Notes under the pieces: generated by a model
Database searches by the model: none
What the model was told of the DNA's origin: nothing
The model's input: only the letters and a program-made list of their open reading frames with translations
NCBI RefSeq assembly: GCF_040298565.1
Contig: NZ_JBEPAK010000023.1
Coordinates: forward strand, 1 to 42,490
Length of the DNA: 42,490 bases
Reading direction: 5' to 3'
From: Kitasatospora sp040298565
GTDB lineage: Bacteria; Actinomycetota; Actinomycetes; Streptomycetales; Streptomycetaceae
Part shown: positions 24,406-31,380 of the stretch, in pieces
How positions within the stretch are numbered: the stretch's first letter is position 1
Layout: every line of letters begins with the position of its first letter
Program-made: the position numbers and the translations under genes

Positions 24406-25266
24406 GTGTCCATCGACACGGACGCCCCACCACCACCCGCAGTTACCCGCGACGCCCCGGCCCCCGACCTGGTCGCCGTCGCCGCACGCGCCGGTCGGAG
24501 CCGGCGCGCACCGCGCTGGGCGCGGCGCTCGATCGCGCCGCTCGTCCTGCTCGCCGTCTGGCAGGTGCTCGGCTCGACCGGAGCGCTCTCCGCCCAGACC
24601 CTGGCGGCGCCGTCCACCGTTCTCGGCAAGGCCGTCACCATGACCGCGGACGGCACCCTGCCGTCCGCCCTGGCCGTCTCGCTGCAACGGGTGCTCTGCG
24701 GCCTGGCGCTCGGGAGCCTGGTCGGTGTCGGACTGGCCCTGGTCGCCGGCCTGTCCAGGCTCGGCGAGGACCTGGTCGACGCGACCGTGCAGATGTTGCG
24801 CACCGTTCCCTTCATCGGCCTGATCCCGCTGCTCATCATCTGGGTGGGCATCGGAGAGGCGCCCAAGGTGGCGCTGATCGCGATGGGCGTCGGCTTCAAC
24901 CTCTACCTGAACGTCTACGCCGGGATCCGCAGCGTCGACGACGCGCTCGTCGAGGCCGGCAGGACACTCGGCCTGAACCGGCGTCAGCAGATCTGGCACA
25001 TCGTCCTCCCCGGGGCGCTGCCCGGCCTGATGACCGGCCTGCGGTACGCGCTGACCGTCTCGTGGCTCGCACTGGTCTTCGGGGAGACGATCAACGCCGA
25101 CAACGGCATCGGCTTCCTGATGAACCAGGCCCGCGAGTTCTTCCAGACCGACGTGATCGTCGTCTGCCTCCTGGTCTACGCCCTCCTCGGGCTCCTGGCC
25201 GACCTCATCGTCCGCGCGCTGGAAAGGACTCTGCTGTCGTGGCGACCGACCTTCAGCGGAACGTGA
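24406..25266 (+). CDS. ssuC: Aliphatic sulfonate ABC transporter permease
   Basis: A 286-residue inner-membrane permease of the SsuC/TauC family. It has about six hydrophobic segments (first APLVLLAVWQVLG near 45-57). The cytoplasmic EAA loop reads EAGRTLGLNRRQQIWHIVLPGALPGLMTGLRYAL, and the domain carries PFIGLIPLLIIWVGIGEAPK typical of this subgroup. It would import alkanesulfonates together with the following ATPase and lipoprotein. GTG 24406 is preceded by GAGGAGA. A cysteine leader peptide upstream supports sulfur control. The next gene starts 28 bases inside this one. Confidence 0.88.
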   Translation: MSIDTDAPPPPAVTRDAPAPDLVAVAARAGRSRRAPRWARRSIAPLVLLAVWQVLGSTGALSAQTLAAPSTVLGKAVTMTADGTLPSALAVSLQRVLCGLALGSLVGVGLALVAGLSRLGEDLVDATVQMLRTVPFIGLIPLLIIWVGIGEAPKVALIAMGVGFNLYLNVYAGIRSVDDALVEAGRTLGLNRRQQIWHIVLPGALPGLMTGLRYALTVSWLALVFGETINADNGIGFLMNQAREFFQTDVIVVCLLVYALLGLLADLIVRALERTLLSWRPTFSGT

Positions 25267-25976
25267 GGAACTCGACCGGCGCCGCCGTGCTGGTCCGCGG
25301 CCTGCGCAAGTCCTTCGGCCCGGAGGTCGTCCTCGACGGTCTCGATCTGCGCCTGGAGCCGGGGCAGTTCACCGTTCTGCTGGGCGCGAGCGGCTGCGGC
25401 AAGAGCACGCTGCTGCGGATCCTGGCGGGTCTGGACCGGGAGATCGACGGGGAGGTGCTGGTGCCGGGGCGGCGCGCCGTGGCCTTCCAGGCACCGCGGC
25501 TGATGCCCTGGAAGAAGGTCTGGCGCAACGTGGTCCTCGGGCTCCCCGGCCGGCCGGACCGGCCGCTGGCCGATCGGGTGCTTGCCGAGGTGGGTCTGGC
25601 CCACCGGGCCGACGCCTGGCCCAAGACCCTCTCCGGCGGCGAGGCCCAGCGTGCCGCACTGGCTCGGGCGCTGGTGCATGAACCTGAACTCCTGCTCCTG
25701 GACGAGCCGTTCGGCGCACTGGACGCCCTCACCCGACTGCGGGCGCAGCGGTTGGTCGCCGAGGTCTGGGAGCGTCGCAACTGCGCGGTGCTGCTGGTCA
25801 CGCACGACGTCGAGGAGGCCGCGCTGCTCGCCGACCGCGTGCTGGTGATGCGCGCCGGGGCGATCGTCCACGACGAGCCGGTGGACCTCGCCCGACCGCG
25901 CGACCCCGCCGACCCGGCGGTGCTCCGCCTGCGCAGCTCCCTGCTCGACCGGCTCGGCGTCTCCGGCCCCTACTGA
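25239..25976 (+). CDS. ssuB: Aliphatic sulfonate ABC transporter ATP-binding protein
   Basis: A 245-residue ABC ATPase. Walker A GASGCGKST lies at 49-57; the Q-loop region VAFQAPRLMPWKKVWRNVVLG with LxPWxxVxxNV is typical of SsuB; the signature is LSGGEAQRAALARAL, Walker B LLLLDEPFGALD and the switch His in LLVTHDVEEA. It would power uptake through the permease. GTG 25239 is chosen because GGAAAGGA lies 10 nt upstream; it overlaps the permease gene by 28 bases. Unusual for SsuB order: in this locus the order is C-B-A. Confidence 0.9.
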   Translation: MATDLQRNVRNSTGAAVLVRGLRKSFGPEVVLDGLDLRLEPGQFTVLLGASGCGKSTLLRILAGLDREIDGEVLVPGRRAVAFQAPRLMPWKKVWRNVVLGLPGRPDRPLADRVLAEVGLAHRADAWPKTLSGGEAQRAALARALVHEPELLLLDEPFGALDALTRLRAQRLVAEVWERRNCAVLLVTHDVEEAALLADRVLVMRAGAIVHDEPVDLARPRDPADPAVLRLRSSLLDRLGVSGPY

Positions 25977-25986
25977 GGATCACGAC

Positions 25987-27012
25987 ATGTCCCTGAAGAA
26001 CCGCCGCACCGTTGCGGCCGCCATCGCGCCCCTCCTGCTCGCCGCTCTGGCCGCCTGCGGCTCGTCATCGGCACGGTCGCAGGCCCCGGAATCCGCCGGG
26101 GCAGCCCCGACCCTGCGGGTGGGGGACCAGAAGGGCTCCGCCGCGCAGGCCCTGTTGGACGCCTCGGGCCAGAGCAAGGACCTCCCGTACAGGATCAGTT
26201 GGTCCTCCTTCACCTCCGGCCCGCCGATGCTGGAGGCGATCGGTGCCGGGTCGGTCGATCTCGGCTCGGTCGGCGACACGCCCCCGGTCTTCGCCGGAGC
26301 CGCCAAGCGGCCGGTGAAGGTGGTCGGGGCGGTCCGGGCCTCCGCGGCGGGTGACGCCGTCCTGGTGCCCAAGGGCTCGGGGGTGACCGGCATCGCCGCG
26401 CTCAAGGGCCGGACCATCGCCGTCGCCCAGGGCAGCTCCTCGCACTACACCCTGGTCGCGCTGCTGCTCAAGGCCGGCCTCTCGCCGGCCGACGTGCACC
26501 TGAGCTACCTCCAACCCGCCGACGCGCTGGCCGCGTTCAACTCGGGGAAGATCGACGCCTGGGCGGTGTGGGACCCGTACACCGCCATGGCGGAGCAGGC
26601 CGGCGGCCGCGTCCTGGCCACCGGGGAGGGGGTCACGGCGGGACTGTCCTTCGCCGTCGCCTCCACCAGCGCGCTGGCCGACCAGGCGCGCAGCAAGCTG
26701 GTCGGCGACTACCTGCAGCGGCTGCGGGCCGCCCAGCACTGGGCGGCCACGCATCCCGAGGAGTGGGCGCAGGTGTGGTCCAAGCAGACCGGAATCCCCT
26801 ACGACGTCGCGCTGACCTCGGTGCGGCGCACTCAGGCGACGTCCTTCGGCGTGGCGCTGGACGACGACGCCGTCCGCTCCGAGCAGGCGATCGCCGACAC
26901 CTTCGCCGGGCAGAAGCTCATCCCGGCCTCCTTCTCCTTCGCGGACTTCACCGACCGCCGCTTCAACGCGGGGCTGCCGGCCTCCACCACGCAGCTGCCC
27001 CCTCCGTCCTGA
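25987..27012 (+). CDS. ssuA: Sulfonate ABC transporter substrate-binding lipoprotein
   Basis: A 341-residue lipoprotein. A signal peptide ends in the lipobox LAAC (residues 21-24) followed by GSSS, so Cys24 is lipidated and the protein sits outside the membrane. The mature part is a NMT1/SsuA-like periplasmic-binding fold: TLRVGDQKGSAAQALL, VDLGSVGDTPPVFAGAA, GRTIAVAQGSSSHYTLVALL and a W-A-V-W-D-P-Y motif. It would capture aliphatic sulfonates for SsuC/SsuB. It follows ssuB after 10 bp with a GAGGAT site. Confidence 0.9.
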   Translation: MSLKNRRTVAAAIAPLLLAALAACGSSSARSQAPESAGAAPTLRVGDQKGSAAQALLDASGQSKDLPYRISWSSFTSGPPMLEAIGAGSVDLGSVGDTPPVFAGAAKRPVKVVGAVRASAAGDAVLVPKGSGVTGIAALKGRTIAVAQGSSSHYTLVALLLKAGLSPADVHLSYLQPADALAAFNSGKIDAWAVWDPYTAMAEQAGGRVLATGEGVTAGLSFAVASTSALADQARSKLVGDYLQRLRAAQHWAATHPEEWAQVWSKQTGIPYDVALTSVRRTQATSFGVALDDDAVRSEQAIADTFAGQKLIPASFSFADFTDRRFNAGLPASTTQLPPPS

Positions 27013-27029
27013 CCGGGCGCTCCTGCCCC

Positions 27030-27146
27030 CGACCGAAGCGCCCGACCGAAGTGCCTGACCGAAGTGCCTGACCGGAGTCCCCGACCGAAGCCCCCGACCG
27101 AAGCGCCCGACCGGAATCCCTGACCGAAGCGCCCGACCGAAAGAGT
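27030..27146 (+). repeat. 13-bp minisatellite between ssuA and the ssuD-like gene
   Basis: Nine tandem units of YGACCGRAGYSCC type, starting 27030, 27043, 27056, 27069, 27082, 27095, 27108, 27121 and 27134 (the last degenerate). They occupy nearly the whole gap between the two genes and stop 4 nt before the ATG at 27151. Confidence 0.92.
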
Positions 27147-27150
27147 CCTG

Positions 27151-28333
27151 ATGAACCTTCACCTGCACTGGTTCCTGCCGACCGGCGGGGACGGCCGAGG
27201 CCTGGTCGACCGCCACGCCTACGCCGGCAACCTCACCGGGGGCGGCCGCGAACCCGACGGTGGGCAGCGCCGCCGCGGCCGTCCGGCCACCCGACATCGA
27301 GTACCTCGCCCAGATCGCCAAGGCCGCCGACCGGCTCGGCTTCGAAGCGGTGCTCACCCCCACCGGCACCTGGTGCGAGGACGCCTGGCTCACCACGGCC
27401 TTCCTCGCCCACGAGACCGAGCACCTGAAGTTCCTGGTCGCCTTCCGCCCGGGGGTGATCTCGCCGACCCTGGCCGCCCAGATGGCCGCCACCTACCAGC
27501 GGGCCACCCGCGGCCGACTGCTGCTCAACGTGGTGACCGGCGGCGACGCGGCCGAGCAGGCCCGGTTCGGCGACCACCTGGACCACGACGGCCGCTACGC
27601 CCGCACCGACGAGTTCCTCAGCGTGGTGCGCGGGGCGTGGACCGGCACGCCGTTCGACTTCGAGGGCGCCCACTACCGGGTGACCGGCGCGCACGTACCG
27701 GTGCCGCCCGCTCCCGCGCCGCCGGTGTTCTTCGGCGGCTCCTCGGCCGCCGCCGGCCCGGTCGCCGCCAAGCACGCCGACGTCTACCTGACCTGGGGCG
27801 AACCGCCCGCCCAGGTCAAGGAGAAGGTCGACTGGATCCGGGGGCTCGCCGAGGCCGAGGGCCGCGAGATCCGCTTCGGCGTCCGGCTGCACACCATCTC
27901 CCGCGACTCCTCCCGGCACGCCTGGCAGGAGGCGCAGCGGCTGCTGGACGACCTCGACGACGACGCGGTCGCACTGGCCCAGCAGTTGCTCGGCCGCAGC
28001 GAATCGGTGGGCCAGCAACGGATGCTGGCACTCCACCGGGGATCGCGCGCAGACCTCGAGATCCACCCCAACCTCTGGGCGGGCGTCGGCCTGGTCCGCG
28101 GTGGGGCCGGCACGGCGCTGGTCGGCAGCCACGAGGAGGTGGCCGACCGGATCGAGGAGTACCACGCCCTGGGCATCGACCACTTCGTCCTCTCCGGCTA
28201 CCCGCACCTGGAGGAGGCGTACTGGTTCGGCGAAGGGGTGCGCCCTGTGCTCCAGGCCCGTGGCCTGGTCGGCCCGCCGCCCGGCGCCGCCGCGACGGCC
28301 GGTACCCCGCTGCTCTCCGGCGCCGGCCGCTGA
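27151..28333 (+). pseudogene. ssuD: FMN-dependent alkanesulfonate monooxygenase (SsuD type), frameshifted
   Basis: The family start MNLHLHWFLPTGGDGRGLVD lies in the frame of the ATG at 27151. The rest of the protein (PPDIEYLAQIAKAADRLGF, TPTGTWCEDAWLTT, NVVTGGDAAEQARFGDHLDHD, FFGGSS and HFVLSGYPHLEEAYWFGEG) is in the next frame to 28333. Removing one G from the run of five at 27238-27242 joins them perfectly (LTGAAANPTVGS). SsuD-type enzymes use FMNH2 and O2 to release sulfite from alkanesulfonates. Either the gene is a true pseudogene, it needs slippage, or the base is an assembly error; the rest is undamaged, which favours error or a very recent mutation. An SsuE-like flavin reductase is not seen nearby. 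Confidence 0.8.
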
Positions 28334-28388
28334 CGACCCACCACCGAAAGTCCGCTCACCCGACCGCCCTCCACCAGTAAGGACCACC

Positions 28389-29609
28389 ATGCGAAAGACG
28401 ACCTGGGCCGCCCGCAGGGCACTGGCCGTGGCTGCGACCGCGGCGTTCGTCGGCGTGCTGCCGGCGCCCGGCGCCACGGCGGCGACGCCGGACAGCGCGC
28501 CACTGCCCCCGCTGAACGTCCTGACCGACAAGGCGGGGACCGGCAGCGGTGACCTCTTCATCGCGCCGAACTCCGCCACCGGCCGGTACGCCAGTGGCGT
28601 GGAGATCCTCAGTCCCGACGGCAGGAAGGTCGTCTGGTCGCACGCGGTACCGGCCGGGCAGCAGGCGGCCGACTTCCGCAAGCAGACCTACCGGGGCAAG
28701 CCGGTGCTGACCTGGTGGCAGGGCACCAACCTCGGCGGCCTGGCCAGCGGCGTCGACTACATCTACGACGAGCACTACCGGAAGATCGCCGAAGTGCGGG
28801 CCGGCAACGGCTACTCGGCCGACGGCCACGAGTTCGTGATCACGCCGCGCAACACCGCGCTGATCCTCGCCTACGCCGAGGCCACCGCCGACCTCACCTC
28901 CATCGGCGGCTCCGCCCACCAGAAGGTGATCAACGGGATCGTGCAGGAGATCGACATCCGCACCGGCAAGGTCCTGTTCGAGTGGAACAGCGCCGACCAC
29001 GTGCCCTACGGGCAGAGCGAGCAGCCGCTGCCGTCCTCGCCGGACACGCCCTGGGACTGGTTCCACATCAACGCCGTCAAGCCGGACGGCGAGGGCGAAC
29101 TCCTCGTCGATGCCCGCAACACCTGGACGACGTACCAGGTGTCCCGGCACACCGGCCGGATCCTCTGGCAACTCGGCGGCAAGGCGGGCTCGTTCGAGCT
29201 GACCGCCGCGCCGGGCCAGGTGCTGGACGGCGCCGCGAGGATCTTCGCCTGGCAGCACGACCCGGAGCCGCTCGGGAACGGCCTGTACACGTTCTTCGAC
29301 AACGAGGCCGCGGGTAGGGCGAACACCGGGTCCGACCCCGTTTCCGAGCTTCCGTACAGCCGGGTGGTCACCGTGCGCCTGGACACCAGGACGCACCGGG
29401 CGACCCTGGTGAGCTCCGCCGACCAGCCGGCGAAGCTCAGCGCCTCGTCGCAGGGCAACGCCCAGACGCTGCGCAACGGGAACCTCCTCGTCGGGTGGGG
29501 CTCGCTGCCCGGCGTCTCCGAGTTCGGCCGGAAGGGCGAGCTGCTGTACGACGCCACGCTTCCCGCGGGGGTGAACAGCTACCGGGCCTACCGGTTCGAC
29601 TGGAAGTGA
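28389..29609 (+). CDS. Secreted arylsulfotransferase (ASST family)
   Basis: A 406-residue exported protein. A signal peptide covers residues 1 to about 32 (positively charged MRKTTWAARR, hydrophobic core, Ala-rich cleavage region ATAA). The mature part matches the arylsulfotransferase beta-propeller family: GHEFVITPRNTALILAY, DTPWDWFHINAVKPDGEGELLVDARNTWTTYQVSRHTGRILWQLGG and AWQHDPEPLGNGLYTFFDNEA, which has the family's conserved His residues. ASST enzymes move a sulfuryl group between aryl sulfates and phenols. It is preceded by AAGGA and lies 55 bp after the ssuD-like gene, so it is probably in the sulfur operon. A perfect terminator hairpin follows. Confidence 0.85.
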   Translation: MRKTTWAARRALAVAATAAFVGVLPAPGATAATPDSAPLPPLNVLTDKAGTGSGDLFIAPNSATGRYASGVEILSPDGRKVVWSHAVPAGQQAADFRKQTYRGKPVLTWWQGTNLGGLASGVDYIYDEHYRKIAEVRAGNGYSADGHEFVITPRNTALILAYAEATADLTSIGGSAHQKVINGIVQEIDIRTGKVLFEWNSADHVPYGQSEQPLPSSPDTPWDWFHINAVKPDGEGELLVDARNTWTTYQVSRHTGRILWQLGGKAGSFELTAAPGQVLDGAARIFAWQHDPEPLGNGLYTFFDNEAAGRANTGSDPVSELPYSRVVTVRLDTRTHRATLVSSADQPAKLSASSQGNAQTLRNGNLLVGWGSLPGVSEFGRKGELLYDATLPAGVNSYRAYRFDWK

Positions 29610-29622
29610 CCGACGCGCACGA

Positions 29623-29654
29623 GCGCCCGGGAGACGCCTTCGTCTCCCGGGCGC
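29623..29654 (+). terminator. Perfect terminator hairpin closing the sulfur operon
   Basis: Fourteen-base arms: GCGCCCGGGAGACG (29623-29636) and CGTCTCCCGGGCGC (29641-29654), loop CCTT, 13 nt after the stop codon. No U-tract. Confidence 0.92.
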
Positions 29655-29752
29655 GGCCGTACCCCGCTGCGCGCGCCCGGCGCACCGCTCCACGGCTGGA
29701 GGCCACTCCTCGACCGCCGGCGAGGACCAGCGTCCGCTCGGGGTGGCGAGCG

Positions 29753-30148
29753 TCAGGCGAGCACCTTCGCCTTGGCGCGCTGGTACTCGTCCTCGGTGAC
29801 GTCTCCCCTGTTCCTGAGGTCCGCGAGGCGGGCCAGTTCGTCGACGTGACTGGAGGGCGCCGCGGTCTCGGAGGCCGTCTGCCGGAGATAGGCGCGGAGC
29901 TCCTGCTCCGCCTCGGCGGTCCGCTGCGCTTCGCGCCGTCCCATGTCGTTGCCCCGCGCGATGAGGTACACGAAGACGCCGAGGAAGGGCAGGACGAGCA
30001 GGAACACCGACCAGCCGGCCTTGCCCCAGCCGCTCACGCTGTCGTCGTGGAAGAGGTCCCCGAAGACGCGGAAGAGCAGGAAGAACCACATGATCCACAG
30101 GAAGATCCACATGGTGGTGAAGAAGATGTCGAGCAGTGGGTAGTCCAC
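29753..30148 (-). CDS. SHOCT-domain membrane protein with PLDc_N-like region
   Basis: A 131-residue membrane protein. Two hydrophobic segments lie at residues about 8-25 (FFTTMWIFLWIMWFFLLFRVFG) and 42-62 (WSVFLLVLPFLGVFVYLIARG), as in PLDc_N proteins. The C-terminal 28 residues form a SHOCT domain: ELARLADLRNRGDVTEDEYQRAKAKVL. GTG 30148 is chosen because AGGAGG lies 6 nt upstream; a frame upstream of that is poor. SHOCT domains are thought to mediate oligomerisation. Its promoter region contains the 21-bp motif at 30309-30329, shared with other genes in this part of the window. Confidence 0.85.
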   Translation of the reverse strand: MDYPLLDIFFTTMWIFLWIMWFFLLFRVFGDLFHDDSVSGWGKAGWSVFLLVLPFLGVFVYLIARGNDMGRREAQRTAEAEQELRAYLRQTASETAAPSSHVDELARLADLRNRGDVTEDEYQRAKAKVLA

Positions 30149-30308
30149 CGCGGGCCTCCTGACATCGACGGCGCGCCCCGCAGGGCCGCCGCGGGCCCGC
30201 GGTGTGCCGAGCCGGGACGCCCCGAGCCGCCGCCCGGGCCCCGGAGGCACCGGGCGGGAAGCCGTGACGTGCTCCGGTTCCAGATACGCACCGCCGGCCC
30301 GCCCCGGC

Positions 30309-30329
30309 CTCACCCCGGCCGGGTGATCC
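30309..30329 (-). promoter_or_regulatory. Shared 21-bp inverted-repeat motif, copy 1
   Basis: On the minus strand GGATCACCCGGC followed by CGGGGTGAG. Imperfect palindrome TCACCC-N-GGGTGA. It lies between the SHOCT gene (start 30148, minus) and the membrane gene (start 30373, plus). Confidence 0.6.
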
Positions 30330-30359
30330 GGCCCCGGGGCGGGCGTCGACCGGCAGGGT

Positions 30360-30365
30360 TATCCT
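30360..30365 (+). promoter_or_regulatory. Candidate -10 box of a leaderless promoter
   Basis: TATCCT ends 7 nt before the ATG at 30373 and no ribosome site is present, which fits a leaderless transcript. No convincing -35 seen; the 21-bp motif is 30 bp upstream. Confidence 0.45.
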
Positions 30366-30372
30366 GCGGCTG

Positions 30373-31317
30373 ATGGGCGGAGCGGAGCACGAGCGGCAAC
30401 AGCGACCCGGCGTCGTGGGACGACTGCTGGCGACGGTCCGAGCGGATCCCGCCCACCTGCCCGAACGCCTCGCGGCCTTCGTGGTCGACTACCTGGGCCC
30501 CCAGGCGGCGGAACAGGCCGCGGCGCCGCGCCGGAGCGGGCCGGCGGGGACGGCCGGGCCGGATCCCGCCGAGCGGATCATCGAGCGGGGGGTGCGCCGC
30601 ACGGTGGTCGAGGGATCCTTCCTCGGGGGCCCGTTCATCCTCCTGCTCCCGGTCGCGTTCGTCGCGGCGCTGCTCGCCCAGCTGCGCATGGTGCTGGAGC
30701 TCGCGGCGCTGGCCGGCCGCGATCCCTGCGGCGACGACGCGGCGGCCCAGATCCTGGTGGTGCAGGGGGTCCACCCGACGGTCGAGCAGGCGCAGGAGGC
30801 CCTGCGGAGGGCGGCGCGGGCCGGAACCGGTGCCGGGGAGAAGGCCTCCTGGGCGGCCGTCGTCCGCCGCCAGGCGTACCTGATCGGGCTGGTGACCCCC
30901 GAGGACCCCGCCCGCACCAGCCTCCGCAAATGGCTCGGCTGGATCGGCCTGGGAGTGCTGGTGCTCATCGGAACCGTCGTCCCGTTCGTGTGGGTGCCGG
31001 CGTGCGGCGTCATGTACCGCCGCGCCACCGGAGAGCTCGGCGAGCGTGCGCTGCGCCAATTCGGCTTGGCCCTGCCGGAGGCCGCGCGGACCGGAAGGAC
31101 CCGGTCGGTCCTGCGTCCGGGGATGCTCCTCGTGGTGCTGCGGACCGTGCTGGCGTGCCTGGCGACCGTGGGCGCTGTGCTGCTGGTGCTGGTCACCGGT
31201 GCCCGCGTCGCCCACAACGCGTGGCTCACGATGTTCCTGGTGATGATCGGCGCGAGTGCCGTGGTCGTCGGGTGGCGCCATCTCCGGGCCCGCCGGCGCC
31301 GGCGTCGGCGCGGCTGA
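30373..31317 (+). CDS. Unknown integral membrane protein
   Basis: A 314-residue protein I do not recognise. Hydrophobic segments are near residues 84-112 (PFILLLPVAFVAALLAQLRMVLELAALAG), 191-212, 247-268 and 278-297; it ends in an Arg-rich tail (RARRRRRRR). A soluble stretch at 113-185 carries GVHPTVEQAQEALRR. The PFILLLPVAFVAALLAQLRM core resembles EcsC-like or general stress membrane proteins, but the match is too weak to name. No ribosome site; the -10 at 30360-30365 suggests a leaderless message. It is divergent from the SHOCT gene and shares the motif at 30309-30329. Confidence 0.75.
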   Translation: MGGAEHERQQRPGVVGRLLATVRADPAHLPERLAAFVVDYLGPQAAEQAAAPRRSGPAGTAGPDPAERIIERGVRRTVVEGSFLGGPFILLLPVAFVAALLAQLRMVLELAALAGRDPCGDDAAAQILVVQGVHPTVEQAQEALRRAARAGTGAGEKASWAAVVRRQAYLIGLVTPEDPARTSLRKWLGWIGLGVLVLIGTVVPFVWVPACGVMYRRATGELGERALRQFGLALPEAARTGRTRSVLRPGMLLVVLRTVLACLATVGAVLLVLVTGARVAHNAWLTMFLVMIGASAVVVGWRHLRARRRRRRRG

Positions 31318-31338
31318 GGCGGGCCCGGGCGGACGGGC

Positions 31339-31378
31339 GGCCGAAGCAGGACGTGCGCGGCCGGAGCAGGACGGGCGC
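31339..31378 (+). repeat. 20-bp tandem repeat, two units
   Basis: GGCCGAAGCAGGACGTGCGC and GGCCGGAGCAGGACGGGCGC, 18 of 20 identical, fill the short gap between the convergent membrane and LuxR genes. Confidence 0.85.
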
Positions 31379-31380
31379 GG

